Shown here: piece by piece, positions 1-5,367 of the stretch | Layout: the number at the start of each line of letters is the position of its first letter | How positions within the stretch are numbered: position 1 is the stretch's first letter | Assembly: GCA_025357895.1 (NCBI GenBank) | Contig: JANYLL010000309.1 | Location: 1 to 5,367, forward strand | Reading direction: 5' to 3' | Source of the DNA: Ignavibacteriota bacterium | Lineage (GTDB): Bacteria > Bacteroidota > Ignavibacteria > Palsa-1295 | Length of the DNA stretch: 5,367 nucleotides | Position numbers and translations under genes: made by a program | The notes under the pieces: generated by a model | Database searches by the model: none | Seen by the model: only the letters and a program-made list of their open reading frames with translations | Told to the model about the DNA's origin: nothing

Positions 1-372
1 CTGATCGTAAACGATGCGATGCTCGAACTCGCGCATGAATCTTTTTTCTGCGGCAACGGCAACCGTTCCGTTCGCCATCAGTACAAGTTCCGAAATAGAT
101 ACGACGGTTTCATTTCCATGCGCATCGTAATATTTCCAGGTATGAAGTATTCCGGCAGGATTATACATCCAATGAACATGCAAACCATTGCCAAAGAAAA
201 TATCGGTCTTCATAACACCAGGTGTATAATCACGATCGAGATACGTATAAATTTTTTCTGTTGCCGTATCAAGAAGGGATTGATAAAATGCCTGAATAGT
301 AACATCGGTTGCGGTGTCTTTCAGATACCGTTGGAAATCGCTGAGGGAAACAGGGGATGGGTAGGTATACAT
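1..372 (-). CDS. Phage gp6-like head-tail connector protein (partial, C-terminus outside window)
   Basis: An open frame of 124 codons runs on the minus strand from ATG at 372-370 to the left edge without a stop, so the C-terminus is missing. I translated it by hand from the sequence. The start MYTYPSPVSLSDFQRYLKD, a helical stretch (QAFYQSLLDTATEKIYTYLDR, residues about 27-47), a 'DIFFGNGLHVHW' segment near residues 57-68 and a late 'FEHRIVYDQ' strand follow the usual layout of gp6/YqbG-type connectors: N-terminal helices, then a 'Y.GdG...l' strand and a final 'y.V.Y..G' strand. In HK97-like phages these proteins form the ring joining the portal to the tail and are encoded just after the major capsid gene. 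Here the same strand carries capsid and protease genes upstream, which supports the call. The leader is AT-rich with no clear Shine-Dalgarno. The opposite-strand frame at 19-459 is taken to be its shadow. The family call rests on pattern and context, not on a catalytic motif. Confidence 0.62.
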   Translation of the reverse strand, partial: MYTYPSPVSLSDFQRYLKDTATDVTIQAFYQSLLDTATEKIYTYLDRDYTPGVMKTDIFFGNGLHVHWMYNPAGILHTWKYYDAHGNETVVSISELVLMANGTVAVAAEKRFMREFEHRIVYDQ

Positions 373-430
373 AGTTTTATATTAAAATGTAAAATTAATA
401 TTCGGGGAAATAACGGACACTCCACGACGA

Positions 431-460
431 GCGGGATTCTTCGCTGTCGCTCAGAATGAC
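431..460. repeat. Dispersed palindromic repeat, 'attcttcgct..cgctcagaatgac' type
   Basis: The spacer between the divergent connector and first C1q-like gene contains gggattcttcgctgtcgctc followed by agaatgac. ATTCT (436-440) pairs with AGAAT (453-457), and the loop holds the direct repeat tcgct/gtcgct. I recognise this wording as a type of short intergenic repeat scattered through many bacterial genomes. The pairing is short, so a strong hairpin is not claimed. The rest of the 373-521 spacer is AT-rich leader in which I see no convincing promoter. Confidence 0.45.
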
Positions 461-521
461 AAATTCGTTTGTAACTTTCCCCATCCTCAAGCGTTTTACT
501 TAGAAATCATCCAATCATTTT

Positions 522-1538
522 ATGAAAAACATTCTTCTTCTTTTGCTTCTTCTTCTTGCGGATGCGGGAGTTTCATTTGCTCAAATCCCGCGTACGATTA
601 GCTATCAGGGCGACTTGCGCACACATCAGGGTACTCCGATATCCGATGGTCAGCATATTCTTAGTTTTTCTATCTATGATAGTCCTCTTGCGGTTGCGCC
701 GATCTATAGTGAAGCTATAATTACAAATGTTCATAGCGGTATTTTCACGACGGTCTTAGGTTCGCAAAAGCCGCTGCCAGATTCTTTGCTTTTCGACCGC
801 GCATATTTTCTTGGCATCGGAATCGATGGAAGTGCAGAGATGAGTCCGCGCACTGCTTTAACTTCTGTGCCTTATGCTTTGCATGCATCACTTGCAAACG
901 GCTTGACGCCTGATGCAGTGATTCCCGGAGGACTTGTTACCGGTTCGGCTGCGCCATCGGGTCCGGCGCTCGGCGATCTTTGGGGGACGTATCCGTATCC
1001 GCAAGTTGTCGGTTTGCAAAGCCGGCCGATCTCCCTGGTTCTTCCTCAGCCTGGTGATGTATTTATCTGGAATGGCGGAACCTGGGGACCTGGGAAAGTA
1101 CCTGATCCAGTGGCATTTCATGTTGGAGCAACTTCTTTTGCAAATGGCCAGATCAATTTTAATATTTCTTCCGGCTCAACATATTTTACCGAAGGTAATT
1201 ATTTCGACAGCATTTCATTTAATGTTCCGGAAACCGGAGTTTATAGATTCGATATGAATACCAACGCAATAGAAACCACCCTATATAGTAATTCTAATCC
1301 GGAATATATACCAGTTAATGTTTATATTACTGTTGATGAAGTGCGAGTAGATGTCAAAAATTACTCACAATTAGTCACTTCGAATGAATACCCGTATCCA
1401 ACAACCATACCTCTGCAATATTATTCGCTTATAAAATTAAATGCAGGACAGCGTGTAAAGTTTTATGTTGTATTCGGAGATAATAATCGTGGCTTTTCTC
1501 TTCTCTCTGCCGATCTTGTCGGATTCAAATTAAAATAA
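522..1538 (+). CDS. Secreted protein with N-terminal surface module and C-terminal C1q/TNF-like domain (copy 1)
   Basis: This 338-residue protein begins with a Sec signal peptide (MKN, eight leucines at 5-12, likely cleavage SFA|QIP after residue 20). Residues about 21-125 form a module common in Bacteroidota-type surface proteins: 'ISYQGDL', 'ISDGQHILSFSIYD', 'GIFTTVLGSQKPLPDSLLF', 'YFLGIGIDG' and 'TSVPYALHASLANGL'. A linker carries 'GDLWGTYPYPQVVGLQ' and 'GDVFIWNGGTWGPGKV', like the GDLsGtYPnP and 'WnG..W' linkers of trimeric surface and tail proteins. Residues about 197-338 look like a C1q/TNF-like jelly roll: 'ISFNVPETGVYRFDMN', 'LIKLNAGQRVKFYV' and the closing 'SADLVGFKLK'. I infer an exported, probably trimeric adhesive or structural protein; its ligand is unknown. 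The ATG at 522 gives a complete signal peptide and follows an AT-rich leader without a Shine-Dalgarno. It lies 8 bases upstream of its paralogue and probably shares its transcript. Confidence 0.85.
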   Translation: MKNILLLLLLLLADAGVSFAQIPRTISYQGDLRTHQGTPISDGQHILSFSIYDSPLAVAPIYSEAIITNVHSGIFTTVLGSQKPLPDSLLFDRAYFLGIGIDGSAEMSPRTALTSVPYALHASLANGLTPDAVIPGGLVTGSAAPSGPALGDLWGTYPYPQVVGLQSRPISLVLPQPGDVFIWNGGTWGPGKVPDPVAFHVGATSFANGQINFNISSGSTYFTEGNYFDSISFNVPETGVYRFDMNTNAIETTLYSNSNPEYIPVNVYITVDEVRVDVKNYSQLVTSNEYPYPTTIPLQYYSLIKLNAGQRVKFYVVFGDNNRGFSLLSADLVGFKLK

Positions 1539-1546
1539 GATCGCCC

Positions 1547-2551
1547 ATGAAAAAAATAATTTTTATTCTTTTCCTGATCGCGCTTACCGGAAATATTTCG
1601 GCGCAGCCGCCGCGCATGATCGCATATCAGGGTTTGATCCGTCTGCCGAATGGCTTGCCTGTTTCCGATGGTAATCATGTCATAAAAATATCATTATATG
1701 ATGCACCGCAAAATGGAAATTTAATTTATACAGAAGCAGATATCGTTACAACTTCAGGCGGAAAATATACGATGTTTCTCGGAGGGCAGACACCGCTTCC
1801 TGATTCATTAACATTTGGTAAATTGTATTTTGTCGGCGTTGCAATTGATGCAGGTCCCGAACTAATACGCACAGCATTTACCTCCGCTCCGTATGCGCTG
1901 AACGCTTCGCTTGCCGATGGACTTACGGAAAATGCCGTGATCCCAAAAAATCTGCTGAAGCTTTCGCCGAATCCCGGCGGTGCTGCAGGCGGCGATCTGA
2001 GCGGAAAATATCCTGCACCAATCGTCACAAAATTTCGTACGCAGCCGGTGACATCCGATATTCCGCAGACCAGCGATAGGCTTCAATGGAACGGCAAGTC
2101 ATGGGAATTGCGGCATGTTGATAAAAGCATTTCATTTCTTCTTGGCGGCGATTCGACCTTGACGATTCCGCTTGACTCAAGTTTTACGATCACTTCGCAA
2201 TCAGGCAGCGGAATAATTTATGAAGATAGTAATTATATAAATTCCGGAGCAAGTACGTTCATCGCTCCGCAATCAGGCGCGTATGAATTTTCTACCGTCA
2301 TGAAAATACATTCAAACGATACCGCAACAGCGCATTTTGCATCGTTCAATCTTGGACTAAAATATAATGCTAAAGTTGTTGCAACGCAAACGATACAAAG
2401 ACAATTAGGAGCGAAAGATCTGAATCTCGATTACACTTCAGCGCTAAAATTACAAGCAGGCGAGAAAGTGCAATTCTTTATTTCCCGAGAAAATGCGAAA
2501 GGCACGTTCACTGTGAAAGAGATAGAATTCGCCGGATATAAAATTGATTAA
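1547..2551 (+). CDS. Secreted protein with N-terminal surface module and C-terminal C1q/TNF-like domain (copy 2)
   Basis: This 334-residue protein is a diverged tandem paralogue of the preceding gene, with the same architecture throughout. The signal peptide is MKKIIFILFLIALTGNISA, with likely cleavage before Q20. The N-terminal module shows 'MIAYQGLIRLPNGLPVSDG', 'IKISLYD', 'GKYTMFLGGQTPLPDSLTF', 'YFVGVAIDAG' and 'TSAPYALNASLADGL'. The linker has 'GGDLSGKYPAPIV' and 'DRLQWNGKSWEL'. The C-terminal region from about residue 195 matches a C1q-like domain: 'STFIAPQSGAYEFSTVMK', 'ALKLQAGEKVQFFIS' and the terminal strand 'EIEFAGYKID'. The two proteins agree best in the N-terminal module and differ more in the C-terminal domain, which would fit divergence in what they bind. 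The gene ends with TAA and converges on the phage capsid gene across a hairpin-containing spacer of about 110 bases. Export is well supported; the biological role is not known. Confidence 0.85.
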   Translation: MKKIIFILFLIALTGNISAQPPRMIAYQGLIRLPNGLPVSDGNHVIKISLYDAPQNGNLIYTEADIVTTSGGKYTMFLGGQTPLPDSLTFGKLYFVGVAIDAGPELIRTAFTSAPYALNASLADGLTENAVIPKNLLKLSPNPGGAAGGDLSGKYPAPIVTKFRTQPVTSDIPQTSDRLQWNGKSWELRHVDKSISFLLGGDSTLTIPLDSSFTITSQSGSGIIYEDSNYINSGASTFIAPQSGAYEFSTVMKIHSNDTATAHFASFNLGLKYNAKVVATQTIQRQLGAKDLNLDYTSALKLQAGEKVQFFISRENAKGTFTVKEIEFAGYKID

Positions 2552-2584
2552 AGAATTCATACTCTATAAGAGACTCACTTCCTT

Positions 2585-2652
2585 AATCCAGTGGGGCGGA
2601 CTCTTAGTCCGCCCCACCTCGCACACGGACTGAGAGTCCATGCCACTGGATT
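2585..2652. repeat. Compound REP/BIME-like inverted repeat between convergent genes
   Basis: Three nested pairings are visible. A perfect 12-bp stem, GTGGGGCGGACT (2591-2602) with AGTCCGCCCCAC (2606-2617), has a 3-base loop. A second stem, GGACT (2627-2631) with AGTCC (2635-2639), has loop GAG. An outer perfect 10-bp pair, AATCCAGTGG (2585-2594) with CCACTGGATT (2643-2652), encloses both. GTGG is shared between the outer and inner arms, so two foldings compete. The two hairpins share a 'GGACT...AGTCC' core, as in paired REP elements. It lies between the stop codons of two convergent genes and could stop transcription from both sides, but it lacks a U-tract typical of an intrinsic terminator. 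Confidence 0.8.
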
Positions 2653-2661
2653 CAGCTATGT

Positions 2662-3881
2662 TTAGCTTGCGCTTGTTGATAGCACTCCCACATATCCCGG
2701 CTGACCGACACCGAATGCAATGCGTTCAGTCATGCGAAGCATTTGCAAGTCATTCGTGAATGCGTTCACGCCTTCTGCCGTTGCATCGAAGCTTACTCTT
2801 ACATCCATTCCGCCATGCTGACCGAACCAGCAGCCCGAAGTTTTCAAGTTGCCAAAAAGTGCGAAGGGAGTTGATGGATGCGAACTTGAATCATATGCTG
2901 CATTCAATATTCCATTTGGCATCACGACAAGCGGATAACCCCGGAAGCTTAATCCAGCGCCGTTCAAGCCTTGCGCATTCGCAATGCTTGGCATAATGGA
3001 ATTTGTCAGGTCCCATAAGTAGCGGCTGTTTCCGTCTTTAAGCTTGATGAGATCCGTCAGCGAATTCTGCTCGATGAAAAGTGATGCTCCGCGCTGCTGC
3101 GCAGGTGATAGCGACTGTACTAAATTGATAAGATCATCAAATTTAATATCTGTGAATTTCGTCTTGCCGCTTGTCGATGAGTCGCCGAGATAAGTTGTCA
3201 GCACGCCGGAGGTATTCAAAATTCCGGTGAAGGGCGAACCCGCGCCGCGGAAAACCTGCGTATCTTCTTCCTGTGCAAAGACATTGGTGAAGATGCGGAC
3301 GATCGTATTATAAATATCGATGTTCGCATCGTCAAGCAATTCGTTGGAGATCGGATAGATCGCCGCAAGTTTTTTTGCTGTCAGCGTTAATCTTCCGAAT
3401 GTTGCTTTCGAAGAAGGAATAGTCGTATTCTCATCCGTCCATGAAACCGAAGGCTTGCCTGTCAGAGTCGAGACGTTCAGCACATTCGTTCGCATTCCCA
3501 CCGATGCGCAATATTTTCGCGCGAAGCCGAATTCATTTAGAAGTAATATTACACCAGCAAAGAATTCCTGCGGCACAAGATATCCTCCTGCCGAACTTGT
3601 TCCTTCGACCTGAGGATTGAGCAGCTTCACATAATCCGGATCGTAGCTTGATTGAATCGTGTGAAGCTCGGCATAATCATTTGCTGCAAGCGCCGAGAAG
3701 AAACGGAATGTCTTTCGAATTTATCGCGCTCGATATTTTTCGGCGTATTGCCATCCATCCCTTTAAGCATCGAGCGATCAGGCAAAGATTTAGTGCGCTT
3801 GGTGACTGCTTCGTCGATAAGGGATTTCATCTCCGTGCGAGTAGCAGTAAGTGTGTCAGTGTTTTCGTTCATTGTTATCAT
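2662..3881 (-). pseudogene. HK97-type phage major capsid protein, frameshifted in the delta domain
   Basis: The capsid reading is split over two frames. The first starts at ATG 3881 (MITMNENTDTLTATRTEMK...) and carries a charged, probably coiled-coil delta domain. The second is open from 3720 to TAA at 2664-2662. Inserting one A in the A-run at 3715-3713 joins 'IERDKFE' to 'KTFRFFSALAANDYAEL' and gives about 406 residues, normal for this family. In that numbering 'GTSSAGGYLVP' (about 94-104) marks the start of the mature protein, close to the roughly 100-residue delta domain of HK97. Next come an E-loop region (about 139-164), the spine helix 'ELLDDANIDIYNTIVRIF' (from about 182), 'SPFTGILNT' (about 216-224), and the P/A-domain segments 'FRGYPLVVMPNG' and 'FALFGNLK'. 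The product would form the icosahedral head shell. As read, the upstream frame makes only 84 residues. A GTG at 3630 could in theory start a delta-less form, but no ribosome site is visible. A sequencing error in the homopolymer is the main alternative to a real mutation. Confidence 0.88.
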
Positions 3882-3919
3882 AGTTGGTTATAGTTGTTAA
3901 TTTATTAATGAAAAGTCCG

Positions 3920-3949
3920 GGTAGCCGCAGGCTAAAGCCTGCGGCTACC
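3920..3949. repeat. Perfect palindromic REP-like hairpin between capsid and protease genes
   Basis: GGTAGCCGCAGGCT (3920-3933) is exactly complementary to AGCCTGCGGCTACC (3936-3949), a 14-bp stem closed by only AA. This 'gtagccgcaggct..agcctgcggctac' wording is one I recognise as a dispersed intergenic palindrome in many bacterial genomes, often linked to REP-associated IS200-like transposases. It fills much of the 74-base spacer between the read-through end of the protease and the capsid start, so a transcript crossing this module would form a strong hairpin there. No transposase is present in the window. Confidence 0.8.
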
Positions 3950-3955
3950 ATCGTG

Positions 3956-4582
3956 TCAAATTAATTCCGCCGCCTCCCTCACCGAAAGCCCTCTTGTCAC
4001 CGGCGCGCCATCATCAATCGCATAAGGATTACAGGGCAATTCTACTTTGGGAATTTCTATCAATTCCCATTTTGTAAATCATAAACCGCCAAGATCATTG
4101 GGTTCGTATTCGATGGGATTGAAGCCGATGGAATTTGCTGGAAGATATCCGGCAGAATCCATTTCGAAAATTTTATCGGAGAGTTCAGAAACTCCTTCCG
4201 CTGCGTATTCGGTAAGAGCGTAAAGCGCTGTCGGAGTTTTTACGAGCTTAATAATTTTTCCTATCGAGTGCACGGACTCATCTGTCTGTCCGTGCATCCA
4301 AAGAAATTGCGGATTGCGCAAAAAATTATCGGTGATGCATCCACCTATCACCATCTCATCACCGGAGCGATCAGCATCGGAAGTTGCAGCCTTCAGCCAC
4401 CGCAATCGTGATCCGGGTGCAAACTCTGTCTGCTGTTTCTCGCTTTTCAGAATTGCAAGATCAGCATCATGTAATTCATGCTCGGAATCCGAAGCAAGGG
4501 AAAAATCGCCGATTTTCAGGGCAATAATTTTTCCCGGTATATTTTTGTATCTATTTTCGAGGTTTTCGTGTCTATTAGTCAT
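3956..4582 (-). pseudogene. HK97-family prohead protease (peptidase S78 type) with in-frame TGA
   Basis: Starting at ATG 4582, the frame encodes 167 residues, then TGA at 4081-4079, then 40 more codons in the same frame to TGA at 3958-3956. The first part matches the caudoviral prohead serine protease family: 'LKAATSDADRSGDEMVIGG', 'NFLRNPQFLWMHGQ' with the probable catalytic His97, 'SIGKIIKL', and 'YLPANSIGFNPIEYEPN' with the probable catalytic Ser151. The part after the stop, 'FTKWELIEIPKVELPCNPYA', is the family's conserved 'W.L.E.s.V..P.NP.A' segment, which contains a candidate acidic triad residue. So the gene is interrupted, most simply by CGA to TGA, and the short product should be inactive. 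The family cleaves the delta domain and scaffold during head maturation, and the capsid target gene lies directly downstream. An upstream ATG at 4627 would add 15 residues unlike the family and would overlap the divergent lipoprotein leader, so 4582 is preferred. Portal and terminase genes, expected upstream, are absent. Confidence 0.82.
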
Positions 4583-4633
4583 AGTGAATTGATTATTGTG
4601 AATACTTTCTTTATCTTTTCCAAGCATCAGAAA

Positions 4634-5161
4634 ATGAAACGCATAGGATATTTTATTTTTCTTGTGGCTCTGCTTACCGGCTGTAGTTCACGCTCTGAAC
4701 TAAAGGGGAGCCGCATACTTATTCAATTTCGCGATACGATTCCGCATGAGTACAATCTTCTTTCAGTTCGCGAGAGTGCTCTTGTGGTAGAGCCTGGCGC
4801 ATATGATTCTCCGGGTCAACCTTTTATTATTCCATTTTCCAGGATCAATCATGTCATCCATGATGTCGGTGGAAAAGCCACCGGTACATTGCTTGGTGGC
4901 GCTGCCGGATGGGGCGCTGTCCTCGTTGCAGCAATAATATATCTTGTTGCCGCACACCCTGATATTGGATCAGGAGAAGGTTTTGGTTTCGGTGTAGCGT
5001 TCATATCACTTCCTGCTATTGTCATCGGAATGGCAACTGGATATATTATTTCAACCGACGAGGGCGCTTTCGATACTTCCAAAGCCCATGATCGCGATGC
5101 TCTGCGAGATTTTTCACGTTATCCCGATCAAGAACCACCTGAACTCCAAAAAATAAAATGA
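4634..5161 (+). CDS. Lipoprotein with glycine-rich hydrophobic segments (first of tandem pair)
   Basis: The preferred start is ATG 4634, giving 175 residues with a textbook lipoprotein signal: MKRIGYFIFLVALLTGC, lipobox LLTGC, acylated Cys17, then SSRSE without an Asp at +2. The frame stays open back to 4478, but that extension lacks sense as a signal and overlaps the protease gene. After a short soluble region ('ILIQFRDTIPHEYNLL', 'PFIIPFSRINHVI') come two hydrophobic glycine-rich stretches, about residues 82-107 ('GTLLGGAAGWGAVLVAAIIY') and 117-140, resembling glycine-zipper membrane segments. The tail is charged ('DRDALRDFSRYPDQEPPEL'). I do not recognise a named family. It probably sits in the envelope, lipid-anchored and possibly membrane-inserted. 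It is divergent from the protease (51-base gap), and its TGA overlaps the ATG of the next, related gene (ATGA), indicating translational coupling. A role as a phage-type exclusion lipoprotein is conceivable from position alone; host envelope function is equally possible. Confidence 0.75.
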   Translation: MKRIGYFIFLVALLTGCSSRSELKGSRILIQFRDTIPHEYNLLSVRESALVVEPGAYDSPGQPFIIPFSRINHVIHDVGGKATGTLLGGAAGWGAVLVAAIIYLVAAHPDIGSGEGFGFGVAFISLPAIVIGMATGYIISTDEGAFDTSKAHDRDALRDFSRYPDQEPPELQKIK

Positions 5162-5367
5162 AACGCATCGCATATTCTTTTCTTCTCACACTGCTTCTAT
5201 CAAGCTGTGATGCATGTCGTCCGGTCAATTATGCTCATGTAGAATTCAGAGATTCGTCATGCGGTAATTTTTTTTTGCAATCGTTTTCGGATTCAACTCT
5301 CCGACTGCTGAATTTTTTAAATGATTCGATGAAGGTTGTGCCATTCCATAATATCCGCAGATTTTTT
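5158..5367 (+). CDS. Lipoprotein paralogue (second of tandem pair, cut by right edge)
   Basis: ATG at 5158-5160 overlaps the preceding stop codon in an ATGA junction and opens a frame of 70 codons that runs off the window. The signal MKRIAYSFLLTLLLSSC has lipobox LLSSC with Cys17, followed by Asp18; in enterobacteria Asp at +2 favours inner-membrane retention, but that rule is not established for this group. The region after the signal resembles the upstream protein: 'AHVEFRDSSCGNFFLQSF' against 'ILIQFRDTIPHEYNLLSV', and 'VVPFHNIRRFF' against 'IIPFSRINHVI'. The first codons (atgaaacgcat) are also identical in DNA. This suggests an old tandem duplication. No function can be assigned, and whether glycine-rich segments follow cannot be seen. 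Confidence 0.72.
   Translation, partial: MKRIAYSFLLTLLLSSCDACRPVNYAHVEFRDSSCGNFFLQSFSDSTLRLLNFLNDSMKVVPFHNIRRFF

Noticed and set aside
379..401. ATATTAA...TTAATAT inverted repeat just upstream of the connector start, as a possible operator
   Set aside because: A 7-bp AT-only pairing in an AT-rich leader is expected by chance often enough that I would not call it.
19..459. Plus-strand 146-codon open frame
   Set aside because: It lies opposite the minus-strand connector-like frame, has a cysteine-rich, composition-odd sequence, ends inside a dispersed repeat and shows no domain pattern.
461..480. aaattcgtttgt as a Bacteroidota -7 element (TAnnTTTG) for the first C1q-like gene
   Set aside because: The second base does not match and no TTG is seen at the right distance upstream.
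1463..2086. Minus-strand open frames opposite the C1q-like genes
   Set aside because: They are short, overlap two well-supported genes and show no recognisable domain; they are antisense shadows.
4079..4081. TGA read as Trp or another amino acid through an alternative genetic code
   Set aside because: Other genes in the window end in TGA, Trp is encoded by TGG in the phage genes, and recoding would not explain the capsid frameshift.
4589..4617. TTGATT and TATCTT with 17-base spacing as a promoter for the lipoprotein genes
   Set aside because: Only 4 of 6 matches in each box, in AT-rich DNA, and Bacteroidota-type promoters usually differ from this consensus.
4583..4627. Upstream start (ATG 4627) for the protease
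   Set aside because: The extra 15 residues look like leader sequence, do not match the family and overlap the divergent gene's leader.
4478..4633. 52-residue N-terminal extension of the first lipoprotein
   Set aside because: It overlaps the protease gene and would bury a clear lipoprotein signal peptide starting at 4634.

Overview
The window looks like a chromosomal segment of a Bacteroidota/Chlorobiota-type bacterium (Ignavibacteria or Kapabacteria are my best guess). This is inferred from the secreted proteins, whose N-terminal 'YQG...DG...IYD...LPDSL.F...YF.G' module followed by 'GDL.G.YP.P' linkers is typical of that superphylum, and from A-rich, Shine-Dalgarno-poor start regions. No rRNA, tRNA or taxonomic marker is present, so the assignment is tentative.

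Two sets of genes on opposite strands are interleaved. The minus strand carries three neighbouring genes of an HK97-type phage head module, in the canonical order: prohead protease (3956-4582), major capsid protein (2662-3881) and a gp6-like head-tail connector (1-372, running off the left edge). The protease has an in-frame TGA, after which clear family sequence continues for 40 codons. The capsid gene has a one-base frameshift in its delta domain; adding one A restores a protein of about 406 residues. As read here, neither gene can make its normal product, so this looks like a decaying prophage or tailed-phage-derived remnant.

The plus strand carries two tandem pairs of paralogues. The first pair (522-1538 and 1547-2551) encodes Sec-exported proteins with a conserved N-terminal module and a C1q/TNF-like jelly-roll C-terminus; it sits between the capsid and connector genes, where the phage order should be continuous. 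The second pair (4634-5161 and 5158-5367, cut by the right edge) encodes small lipoproteins with an ATGA stop/start overlap; it sits where the portal gene would be expected, upstream of the protease. These genes may be host genes that invaded the remnant, or moron-like cargo.

Three spacers hold palindromic, REP-like sequences: about 431-460 (connector / first C1q gene), 2585-2652 (second C1q gene / capsid, a compound hairpin) and 3920-3949 (capsid / protease, a perfect 14-bp stem). The two C1q-like genes are probably co-transcribed, as are the two lipoprotein genes. The phage genes and cargo genes show no evident shared function.
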